The notes under the pieces are model-generated. The model saw only the letters and a list, made by a program, of their open reading frames with translations, did no database searches and was not told where the DNA came from. Both the position numbers and the translations under genes were made by a program. DNA of 64,000 bases, taken from NCBI RefSeq assembly GCF_011090385.1, contig NZ_SEWW01000001.1, positions 434,001-498,000 on the forward strand, given 5' to 3'. This DNA is from Aquirufa beregesia. GTDB taxonomy: Bacteria; Bacteroidota; Bacteroidia; Cytophagales; Spirosomataceae. Below are positions 27,328 to 36,003 of the stretch, in pieces (the first letter of the stretch is position 1; each line of letters starts with the position of its first letter).

Positions 27328-29916
27328 CTAAAATGGAAATCTAAGCAATAGCTTGAAACGCTCAGGAACCCAATTACCCACGGGATAGGCTAGCTCTAAA
27401 CCCAGAAATTTACCAATGCCCGAAATACCATAAACGAACTCTTGATACGAACCTTGATTAACCCCTTGTAACATGTGAAGTCGGTTATAAACCACATATT
27501 CTCGGATACCGTATTGCGTCAATACATTCCATTGGCTCAACAACAATTTCCTTGGTTCCCACTTCGCATGCAGTTTAATATGATTATCTGTGGTACTAAA
27601 AGCATAATAGGGTAAAGCTCGAAACGATTGCTCATTGGCACTAATAAACATCGTTTGATTGCCATTAAAATGTGTATAATCTAGAAAATTAGTCGCCTTT
27701 TGTAAATAAGTAGTATAATTCAATTGAAGATTCAATGTACCTAAACGTGCCAAATTGATGAATTGGCTATAATCTAAATTCAAGCGCTGAAATTGATCAT
27801 CACCTGTTCCAAATGCATATATGAAATTAAAGGAAGGGCCTTCATTATTATTAATTCGCCGAACTCCATTAAATCGATTCCATGAGGCTTTGGGTTGCCA
27901 TCGAAAACCTATTGAACCCGCTACTTGATTTCCTCTATTCGGAATTTGATTGCCCCAAGCCTCATTTACTGGCATATTGGGTTCAAAAACCTTATCTTGA
28001 TTCAACCAGCCATGCTCAACCGAATTATTCAACATTTCTCTATTTCTAAATTCAATCAAAGATAAAAACCGAAGACTCGGAGTGAATTGGTATTGGTAAT
28101 TTAGATTTACATAATTTTTTTGAAATAGGTTGACATAATTTTCTGATAAAATTACAGCATACAGGGTATTCAAAAAGGGTGAAATCGGATTACTCCGATT
28201 TATTTGAAATACATTACTCCCTATCTCTGCTTTCAAATATTGGCGATTTTCATCAAAATTTCGCTCCAGATACACATCTCCATTCCAGGCATGACGAGCA
28301 ATAGCATACCGAACATTGGCACCCAAGGCCAAATAATTATTCCTTCCATAGCGATTCCTATACACTAAACTTCGGTCTACATAAAAGCCATCTACGGCAT
28401 TAAAACCTCCTCCAAATGAACTTAAATTCAGGCTTTTACCGATGGAGTTCTTTTCATAATTGTAATATTTTCCATAAATCAAATGCCCAAATTGGAATTT
28501 AGGCAATGCGTTGATAGAATCTTTTCTTCTCTTATCGGCACCAGCAATCCATAAACTATCCGCTTCTTTGTACCCGACCTTTTCCCCCTCCGTTAAAGGT
28601 ACCTGACGTTCTTCTTCCCAAAAACTTTCCGACTTATTTCTTGACATGGAATCCACTTCAAACGTATAATCAGAAGTCAAACCATCCATTTTAGCTAAAT
28701 TCTCCTTTTTCTCTAATTTGTCTACTTCCTTCAATACTTCTTTTAACTTCTTCCTGGTCAGCTCTTTACCCAAAGCCATTTTGGGATCTTTTACCTTTTC
28801 TCTATTTATTTCCTTAGCTAATTCCTTATTCAATCGCTCTTCAATGATGGCAGGTTTAACGACAAAGGCAGGATTTACTTTGATCTGATACTGCTTTATT
28901 TGTGTGATGTATCTAAAGTTGGCTTTAATCCCGAAGGCATCAAAATTGACTTGAGAATCATATTGAATGGGCATCCAAACACCTTGAAACAAAGCATTTT
29001 GTTGCGTAAACCCATAAGATCCATTGGGATCCTTAAATCTCAGCTGAAAAGAATATATACTCCAAGTATCTTCTACTACTTGTACCGTTCCTTCAAATAA
29101 GTCGTCATAACTAGCTCTAGGCTGAACCTGAATCTTACTGATGGTCATACCTTCTTGCGTAAAACTGCCCAAATAGGCAAATTTATATAGTTGAAATGCT
29201 TGGGGACCAAAGGGCGACCATAAGCTTACCCATACTTTAGGACGATAAAAGTTGGTTTGGGTCACTCGTAGATTCAACCCTTGATTTAAGGCAGGAGGCA
29301 AATTATTTCGGTTAGAAATGACTTTTTCTTGTAATCTATTCGGTTTCTGATAACTAACTTGGTTAATTCCCTCTAACACATATGTACTTCCCACTTTCAC
29401 CCCCATTTCTTTTTCTATCTTTTTCCCTCCCAACATTTTCACCAAAGAACTTACCTCTGTCACCTTGCCTGACCCCTTCACATAAGCCTTAGCTTCATAT
29501 GCATCTAATTCTTTTAAGTGAAATGGCGCCATAGCAATCATTCGACGCATAATACCTATGGCAGGATCCTCCTTTAAACCACTTACATTGACTTCAACTA
29601 AGGCCACAGCCTGCTCTTCCAAAACTACATCCAATAACTTATCTGAAGTTCCTGATTCCAATTCGATGGTAAATGTCTTGGGACTATGACCTAAAAAACG
29701 AAAGACCAGATTGTGTTTGCCTACTCCCGTTTTAATCGAATATTTTCCATCTTCATTGGCTGTGGTTCCCTTATTCTGATTAGATACCCAAACCGTAGCA
29801 AAAGGCATCACTTCTCCTTGTTTATTTCGGATAGTTCCATGAATTTGCTGTCCATGTAAAGAAGAAACAAAAATGAAAAATAGAGAAAGAGAGAAAAGTA
29901 GTTTTATAGAATTCAT
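27328..29916 (-). CDS. DUF5686 / carboxypeptidase-regulatory-like outer-membrane protein
   Basis: 862 residues with a signal peptide (LLFSLSLFFIFVSSLHGQ). Residues about 23-110 form a carboxypeptidase-D regulatory-like domain (IHGTIRNKQGEVMPFATVWVSNQNKGTTANEDGKYSI), followed by the DUF5686 region and a C-terminal beta-barrel ending in Phe (RFPF). A Lys/Glu-rich coiled segment (about 370-420) lies between plug and barrel. TonB-receptor-like layout, but no TonB box or plug motif recognised. Paralogous in layout to the shorter protein at 17916. A TATTTTTG box at 29933-29940 (minus) is a plausible -7 element. Confidence 0.82.
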   Translation of the reverse strand: MNSIKLLFSLSLFFIFVSSLHGQQIHGTIRNKQGEVMPFATVWVSNQNKGTTANEDGKYSIKTGVGKHNLVFRFLGHSPKTFTIELESGTSDKLLDVVLEEQAVALVEVNVSGLKEDPAIGIMRRMIAMAPFHLKELDAYEAKAYVKGSGKVTEVSSLVKMLGGKKIEKEMGVKVGSTYVLEGINQVSYQKPNRLQEKVISNRNNLPPALNQGLNLRVTQTNFYRPKVWVSLWSPFGPQAFQLYKFAYLGSFTQEGMTISKIQVQPRASYDDLFEGTVQVVEDTWSIYSFQLRFKDPNGSYGFTQQNALFQGVWMPIQYDSQVNFDAFGIKANFRYITQIKQYQIKVNPAFVVKPAIIEERLNKELAKEINREKVKDPKMALGKELTRKKLKEVLKEVDKLEKKENLAKMDGLTSDYTFEVDSMSRNKSESFWEEERQVPLTEGEKVGYKEADSLWIAGADKRRKDSINALPKFQFGHLIYGKYYNYEKNSIGKSLNLSSFGGGFNAVDGFYVDRSLVYRNRYGRNNYLALGANVRYAIARHAWNGDVYLERNFDENRQYLKAEIGSNVFQINRSNPISPFLNTLYAVILSENYVNLFQKNYVNLNYQYQFTPSLRFLSLIEFRNREMLNNSVEHGWLNQDKVFEPNMPVNEAWGNQIPNRGNQVAGSIGFRWQPKASWNRFNGVRRINNNEGPSFNFIYAFGTGDDQFQRLNLDYSQFINLARLGTLNLQLNYTTYLQKATNFLDYTHFNGNQTMFISANEQSFRALPYYAFSTTDNHIKLHAKWEPRKLLLSQWNVLTQYGIREYVVYNRLHMLQGVNQGSYQEFVYGISGIGKFLGLELAYPVGNWVPERFKLLLRFPF

Positions 29917-30048
29917 ATGAAGGGCTTTAATACAAAAATAGTTTGAGATTTTATATGTAAACTTTTTTTATGACAAAGGGTAAAATAAAGTAGTAAGTAG
30001 AATTACCAATCCTAACGTAAAGAAGATAAATTTGTTTTTCTTTTGATT

Positions 30049-31251
30049 ATGGCTATTACACATCGACAACTATTTCTTGATCATCTTGCTAAAACTTCTG
30101 ATGCACCTTTGGCTTTGGAAATTGAAAAAGCGGAACATATATATCTATATGATGATCAAGGTAAATCCTATATGGATTTAATCTCAGGTATAGCCGTTTC
30201 CAATGTGGGTCATCGACATCCTAAAGTTATTTCTGCCATTAAAAACCAATTAGATGCCTACATGCATTTAATGGTTTATGGGGAATACATCCAAAGTCCA
30301 CAGGTAAAACTAGCCGCTGCCCTAGTAAAATCAACCCAATCTTCCAGATTGAATCAAGTCTATTTTACTAATTCAGGAACAGAAGCCGTAGAAGGAGCCA
30401 TGAAACTGGCCAAAAGATACACGGGAAGAACTGAAATTATTTCCTGTTTTCAAGCCTATCACGGTGCTACACAAGGCGCCTTGTCTTTAGCTGGGGATGA
30501 AAATTTTAAGAACAGTTTTCGTCCCTTATTACCTGATATTCGCCATATTCGACATGGGAATGTAGTTGACTTAGCTCAAATCACGCATAAAACAGCGGCT
30601 ATTGTCATAGAAATAGTGGGTGGAGAGTCAGGAGTGAGGTTAGCTTCCAAATCCTATTTTCAAGCGCTAAAACAACGATGCCAAGAAACTGGATGTCTGT
30701 TAATCATAGATGAAATACAAACAGGCTTTGGAAGAACAGGTACATTTTGGGCATTTCAAGCCATGGACATAGAACCTGATATTTTACTTTCTGCCAAAGG
30801 AATGGGAGGGGGGATGCCCATTGGTGCTTTTATTGCACCAGAAGAAATCATGCAAAGCCTTACAGTAAGACCCGTTTTAGGTCATATTACCACTTTTGGG
30901 GGTCATCCTGTGTCATGCGCTGCCTCCTTGGCCACGCTAGAAACTATTTTTGAAGAACACTTATTGGATGATGTTGAAAAGAAAAGTCAACTTTTTAAAG
31001 ACCTTTTAATTCATCCAAGTATCAAAGAAGTACGGGGTATTGGTCTGATGTTGGCTGTTGAAATGGATTCTTTCCAAACAGTCAAAGCGGTTATTGACAC
31101 TTGTATTGAACAAGGATTAATCACCGATTGGTTTTTATTTTGCGATTATTCCATCCGCATTGCACCACCTTTGGTGATTACAGAAGACGAAATAAAAATA
31201 GCCTGTAACATCTTGCTACAGGCTATCCAATTAGTTACTACTAAAAATTAA
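30049..31251 (+). CDS. Class III PLP-dependent aminotransferase
   Basis: 400-residue aminotransferase of the acetylornithine/4-aminobutyrate group. Signatures: YMDLISGIAVSNVGHRHPKV, FTNSGTEAVEGAMKLAKRYTGR, CFQAYHGATQGALS, the cofactor Asp in LIIDEIQTGFGRTG, the PLP-binding Lys in LLSAKGMGGGMPIGAF, and TTFGGHPVSCAA. The donor and acceptor cannot be told from sequence. I use the ATG at 30049; a TTG six bases earlier is in frame. A TAAATTTG box (30027-30034) just upstream matches the -7 consensus. Its stop codon overlaps that of the convergent thioredoxin gene. Confidence 0.9.
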   Translation: MAITHRQLFLDHLAKTSDAPLALEIEKAEHIYLYDDQGKSYMDLISGIAVSNVGHRHPKVISAIKNQLDAYMHLMVYGEYIQSPQVKLAAALVKSTQSSRLNQVYFTNSGTEAVEGAMKLAKRYTGRTEIISCFQAYHGATQGALSLAGDENFKNSFRPLLPDIRHIRHGNVVDLAQITHKTAAIVIEIVGGESGVRLASKSYFQALKQRCQETGCLLIIDEIQTGFGRTGTFWAFQAMDIEPDILLSAKGMGGGMPIGAFIAPEEIMQSLTVRPVLGHITTFGGHPVSCAASLATLETIFEEHLLDDVEKKSQLFKDLLIHPSIKEVRGIGLMLAVEMDSFQTVKAVIDTCIEQGLITDWFLFCDYSIRIAPPLVITEDEIKIACNILLQAIQLVTTKN

Positions 31252-31571
31252 GCGTGCTTCAATAAAGCTTCAGCTAATACTGATTTTGGTAAGTTTCCAC
31301 CTACTAAACGCTCCTTCATTTCTCCATTTTTGAAAACCATCAATGTTGGAATAGAACGAATACCCAAAGAAGCAGGTACCGCTGAATTTAAATCCACATT
31401 CATTTTAGCTACAATCGCTTGACCTTCTACTTCACCTGCCAATTCTTCTACTACGGGTCCAATCATTTTACACGGACCGCACCATTCAGCCCAAAAATCC
31501 ACTAATACCGGAGTATCAGAACCTATTAACTCTTGAAAATTGGCATCAGTAGCCTCTACGTATTTTCCCAT
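31248..31571 (-). CDS. trxA: Thioredoxin
   Basis: Cytoplasmic dithiol reductant, 107 residues, the canonical size. Active site WAEWCGPCKMIGPVVEEL and the cis-Pro segment GIRSIPTLMVFKNGE are intact, with no signal peptide. Its 3' end overlaps the convergent aminotransferase by four bases. It lies 65 bases downstream of dnaE on the other side without a clear terminator. Confidence 0.97.
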   Translation of the reverse strand: MGKYVEATDANFQELIGSDTPVLVDFWAEWCGPCKMIGPVVEELAGEVEGQAIVAKMNVDLNSAVPASLGIRSIPTLMVFKNGEMKERLVGGNLPKSVLAEALLKHA

Positions 31572-31636
31572 GATTTATTTTTTATTAAAATTCAAAATTA
31601 AACATTTTTATTATTTCTATTGGATAAACAAGCTAA

Positions 31637-34600
31637 TTAAGATATCAATTTTACCGTAATGTTCTCTATTTCAGCCAATTCGTCCATTAAAGACTTTTCT
31701 ATATTCAATTGCATTTTGCGCGACATAAAATCAAGCTGCAACCTATCTACTTCATCGTACACCTCAATCACCAACTTTTTGTTTCCCTTATGTCTTTCTA
31801 AGGTATCTAACAAATGATCTAATGAAGTTTTGTTTAAACTATGTAAGTTCAAAGAAAGTTTCATTTCCTTCGTTCTAGAAGATAAAATTTCTGACAAAAG
31901 CTCAATGGATTGAATTTTGAAGGCTTTTTGATCCGAATAAGAGTTTTTATTTTTATAAACTCCTTGAATAAATAACAGTCGATCGAGACCAATGAAGCGT
32001 TCAAATTCAATATAATCCTTGGCAAAAAGCGCAAACTCGGTTGTACCAGTAAAATCCTCCAAACTGAAAATCATGAATTGATTTCCGTTTCCTGAGGTTC
32101 GCACGTTCATTTTGGTTACAATACCAGCAAAGGACTGTACATTTCCACCTTTTAACTCCAATTGTGAGACGCTAGAATTACAGAAATTATTGATTTCTAT
32201 TCGATACTCATCCAATGGATGTCCTGAAATGTAAACGCCTACTACTTCCTTCTCATTCTTCAATTGCTCCATCACAGACCAGGCTTCAGCAATGGGTATT
32301 CTTGGTTTAGCAATGTCATTACCCGTACCTGCTCCTAACTCGCCAAATAAGGACTGCGTGGCGCTGGCTTTCAATTCTGCCATGCGTGAGGCATATCTTA
32401 CTATCTTCTCAATAAAAGTGGTATTCTCTTGATCCACATGAAAATAATGGGAGCGAGGAATTTCTGTAAAACAGTCAAAAGCTCCAGCAAATGCCAGGGA
32501 CTCCAAACTTTTCTTATTCACTTGGCGTACATTGATTCTGGAAACAAAATCAAAAATATCGGTATACTCCCCATTTTTCGCTCTTTCCTCTACAATGGCA
32601 TCAACAGCTGCTTCACCCACTCCTTTGATGGCCCCTAGTCCAAAACGAATATGTCCCTTTTTATTAACCGCAAAATACCTTTCTGATTCATTCACATCGG
32701 GAACCAATAAAGGAATTCCCATGCGTTTACACTCATCCATGAAGAAGGTAATCTTTTCAATATTACCTAAGGAGTTAGAAAGTACCGCCGCCATGAACTC
32801 AGAAGGGTAGTTAGCTTTCAAATACCCTGTCTGGTAAGCCACTAATCCATAGCAAGTTGAGTGTGATTTGTTAAAGGCATATTGAGCAAATGCTTCCCAG
32901 TCGGTCCAAATTTTCTCCAATCGATCTGCTGGGTGATTATTGACTTGTCCACCTTCCATGAACTTACCCTTCATTTTATCGATCGTCGCCTTATCCTTTT
33001 TACCCATAGCCTTCCTCAAGACGTCCGCATCACCTTTGGTGAAATTGGCCAACTTCTGAGAAAGAAGCATCACTTGCTCTTGATACACCGTAATTCCATA
33101 GGTATCACTTAAATACTCTTCCATTTCTGGCAAATCGTATTCAATTTTCTCTCTTCCGTGCTTACGGGAAATGTAATTAGGAATATAGACCATTGGACCT
33201 GGTCTAAACAAAGCATTCATGGCAATCAAATCAGAAAACTGATCGGGCTTTAAATCCTTCAGGTGTTTTTGCATCCCCGGAGATTCAAATTGGAAGGTAC
33301 CATTCGTTTCTGCTCTTTGATATAATTCAAATGTTTTAACATCATCCAGAGGAAGAGTGTCCAAATCAATCGTTATTCCATGATTTTGCTTGATCAAGCG
33401 AATGGCTTCCTTTAAAATAGATAAGGTCTTTAAACCTAAAAAGTCCATTTTAATCACACCAGCGTTTTCAATGACTGAACCATCAAATTGTGTGATCAAT
33501 AAACTAACATCCTTGGACGTGGCAACGGGTAAAATATCCGTTAAATCATTGGGAGCAATGATAATACCAGCGGCATGTATTCCCGTTCCTCGAACCGAAC
33601 CTTCCAATACCAAAGCATTTTCAATCACCCGGGAGGCTAAACCACCACCCGCTTTGATTTGCCTTAATTGCTTGACTTGCTCTAATTCCTCACTCGATAA
33701 ATTTTCTTTATCGGCCAAACTACCGTCGCCAGTTAAAGGAGCGTTCATCACACGCTCTAACGAAATTTTGGGCTTATCTGGTACCAATTTTGCTAAAGCA
33801 TTGGATTCGGAAAGGGGTAAATCCAATACACGAGCCACGTCTTTGATAGACATTTTGGCTGCCATGGTACCGTAGGTGGCTATATGTGCTACTTGATTAC
33901 GTCCATATTTCTCCACGACATAATCTATGACCTTTTGTCGGCCCTCATCATCAAAATCCGTATCAATATCAGGTAAAGACTTTCTATCAGGATTTAAGAA
34001 ACGCTCAAATAGTAAATTGTACTTAATGGGGTCAATATTGGTTATTCCCAAACAATAGGCCACAACTGACCCTGCCGCAGAACCACGACCTGGTCCCACA
34101 TATACTCCTAAATCCTTTCCTGCATTAATAAAATCAGCCACAATCAAGAAATAACCTGCAAACCCCATGGTTTTTATGGTATGTAATTCAAATCGCAAGC
34201 GCTCTTCAATTTCTTGGTTGATATCCACATAGCGCTTTTTGGCTCCTTCCATGGTCAAATGCTCCAAGAAATCATCCTGACTCAAAAAGGTACTAGGGAT
34301 TTGGAAATTCGGCAATAAAACATCCTTTTTCAACTCCAAGGTTTCTACTTTGCCGACAATCTCATTGGTATTATCAATGGATTCAGGAATATGTGACCAC
34401 AATTGGGTCATTTCTTCCGTGGTCTTGAAATAAAATTGATCATTATAGAAAGCAAAACGCTTTCCTTTCATATCAAAATCACCTTCTATATCCTTATAAG
34501 TAGGAGTGGACTGCTTTTCACCTGTATTAATACACAATAAAATATCGTGTGCATTGGCATCTTTTTGGTCCAAATAATGGCTGTCATTGGATGCTATAAC

Positions 34601-35200
34601 TTTTACATTGTATTTCTTCGCAAAACGCAACAAGACTTCATTCACCGTCTGTTGCTCAGGAATATGGTGATTTTGTACCTCGATGTAATAATCCTCACCA
34701 AATAAATCCAACCACCATTTAAATTCCTTTTCTGCTTCGGCTTCACCTGAACGTAAAATGGCTTGAGGAACGCTGGCTCCTAAACAACATGTTGTTGCAA
34801 TTAACCCTTTATGGTATTTCAACACCAATTCTTTATCAATCCTGGGATATTTGGAATACATCCCTTCCATAAATCCCAGAGAACATAATTTCACTAAGTT
34901 TTGATAACCTTCTGGGTTTTTGGCTAGAAAGAGTTGGTGATACCTTTTATCCTTTTGCTCCTTGGTAAAGCTTTGCTTATGGCGGTCAGTCACTAAATAA
35001 AACTCACATCCCACAATGGGTTTAACACCATGTTTACCTGCTTCTGCTACAAATTGGAACACACCAAACATATTTCCATGGTCAGTAATGGCCACAGCCG
35101 GCATATTATCTGCCTTGGCCTTTTTAAACATGGAAGATATCTTGGACGCACCATCCAAAAGAGAAAACTGAGAGTGATTGTGCAAATGCGAAAACTGCAT
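31637..35200 (-). CDS. dnaE: DNA polymerase III alpha subunit
   Basis: Replicative polymerase, 1187 residues. N-terminal PHP domain starting FSHLHNHSQFSLLDGASKISSM, a C-family palm with catalytic acids in GPGRGSAAGSVVAYCLGITNIDP and LPDIDTDFDDEGRQKV, the fingers region with SHSTCYGLVAYQTGYLKANYP, a tandem helix-hairpin-helix (RFGLGAIKGVGEAAV) and a C-terminal OB-fold (VQSFAGIVTKMNVRTSGNGNQFMIFSLEDFTG). Complete DnaE1 type, no intein. Its ATG is three bases past the end of the upstream DUF2461 gene. Confidence 0.98.
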   Translation of the reverse strand: MQFSHLHNHSQFSLLDGASKISSMFKKAKADNMPAVAITDHGNMFGVFQFVAEAGKHGVKPIVGCEFYLVTDRHKQSFTKEQKDKRYHQLFLAKNPEGYQNLVKLCSLGFMEGMYSKYPRIDKELVLKYHKGLIATTCCLGASVPQAILRSGEAEAEKEFKWWLDLFGEDYYIEVQNHHIPEQQTVNEVLLRFAKKYNVKVIASNDSHYLDQKDANAHDILLCINTGEKQSTPTYKDIEGDFDMKGKRFAFYNDQFYFKTTEEMTQLWSHIPESIDNTNEIVGKVETLELKKDVLLPNFQIPSTFLSQDDFLEHLTMEGAKKRYVDINQEIEERLRFELHTIKTMGFAGYFLIVADFINAGKDLGVYVGPGRGSAAGSVVAYCLGITNIDPIKYNLLFERFLNPDRKSLPDIDTDFDDEGRQKVIDYVVEKYGRNQVAHIATYGTMAAKMSIKDVARVLDLPLSESNALAKLVPDKPKISLERVMNAPLTGDGSLADKENLSSEELEQVKQLRQIKAGGGLASRVIENALVLEGSVRGTGIHAAGIIIAPNDLTDILPVATSKDVSLLITQFDGSVIENAGVIKMDFLGLKTLSILKEAIRLIKQNHGITIDLDTLPLDDVKTFELYQRAETNGTFQFESPGMQKHLKDLKPDQFSDLIAMNALFRPGPMVYIPNYISRKHGREKIEYDLPEMEEYLSDTYGITVYQEQVMLLSQKLANFTKGDADVLRKAMGKKDKATIDKMKGKFMEGGQVNNHPADRLEKIWTDWEAFAQYAFNKSHSTCYGLVAYQTGYLKANYPSEFMAAVLSNSLGNIEKITFFMDECKRMGIPLLVPDVNESERYFAVNKKGHIRFGLGAIKGVGEAAVDAIVEERAKNGEYTDIFDFVSRINVRQVNKKSLESLAFAGAFDCFTEIPRSHYFHVDQENTTFIEKIVRYASRMAELKASATQSLFGELGAGTGNDIAKPRIPIAEAWSVMEQLKNEKEVVGVYISGHPLDEYRIEINNFCNSSVSQLELKGGNVQSFAGIVTKMNVRTSGNGNQFMIFSLEDFTGTTEFALFAKDYIEFERFIGLDRLLFIQGVYKNKNSYSDQKAFKIQSIELLSEILSSRTKEMKLSLNLHSLNKTSLDHLLDTLERHKGNKKLVIEVYDEVDRLQLDFMSRKMQLNIEKSLMDELAEIENITVKLIS

Positions 35201-35203
35201 ATA

Positions 35204-35887
35204 TTACTTAATAGAAAAGGGTTCTTTATCAAAAAAAATGGCATTCAAGAAATCCAAATAGGGTTTCAATACCTGTGCATCCTGTATTAGACTTTCCACA
35301 AACAAGGGACTAATAACTTCTGAATCGCTATATTTTCGCCAAAAAAATAATTGTTTCTTCTTCAATAGTTCTATTTCTGGATGATCTACCACATATCCTT
35401 TGGGCATTTTTTTTAAAGAATCACCTACGGGTTCTCCAAAGGCTTTCAAAAAAGTAGGAGCATGTATAATTCCTTTCAAATGCTGCGCATTATAGTCTAT
35501 CTCTTGTCGAAATAAGGCCAATTGCTCCGGACTTGGATCATACATTCCTCCACCTAAAAACGACTTGCCTCCTGGTTCTATGTGTACATAATAATCCATT
35601 AAACCCGACTTGCGACCACCTTCAGAGAAACTGGCTGAAAACCAAGTTTTATAGGGAGCCTTGTCTTTGGCAAAGCGAACATCACGGTAGATCCGATAGG
35701 AGCAATGCTTTAATTCCACACCGTCCATATTTTCAAAATCAGCAAATAGCGAAATGAGCTGAATAGTAAATTGGTCAAAAGCCGACTTTTGTTCTAGGAA
35801 TCTTTCCTTGTTTTCTCCAAACCATTCTCTCGTATTGTTTTCTTTTAAATCAGATAAAAAGGTCAAAAGGGAAGTAGGAATGGACAT
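35204..35887 (-). CDS. DUF2461-family protein
   Basis: 227 residues from the ATG at the complement of 35885-35887 (a TTG at 35902 is in frame and would add five residues). The sequence FLSDLKENNTREWFGENKERFLEQK, YRIYRDVRFAKDKAPYKTWFSASF and YYVHIEPGGKSFLGGGMYDPSPEQLALFRQEID is characteristic of the widespread, uncharacterised DUF2461/TIGR02453 family. No signal peptide. The conserved Arg and Asp/Lys residues suggest an enzyme, but no reaction is known to me. Directly upstream of dnaE on the same strand. Confidence 0.9.
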   Translation of the reverse strand: MSIPTSLLTFLSDLKENNTREWFGENKERFLEQKSAFDQFTIQLISLFADFENMDGVELKHCSYRIYRDVRFAKDKAPYKTWFSASFSEGGRKSGLMDYYVHIEPGGKSFLGGGMYDPSPEQLALFRQEIDYNAQHLKGIIHAPTFLKAFGEPVGDSLKKMPKGYVVDHPEIELLKKKQLFFWRKYSDSEVISPLFVESLIQDAQVLKPYLDFLNAIFFDKEPFSIK

Positions 35888-36003
35888 AGGCCTTGGAATC
35901 AAAAAATATAAACGAATTTAAATAAATAAGTCAATACTTGCCCGCAAATTTTGGGAGTTTCGCGCTATTTTCTTGATTTTTGTAAAACATTAAATTTTTA
36001 AGC

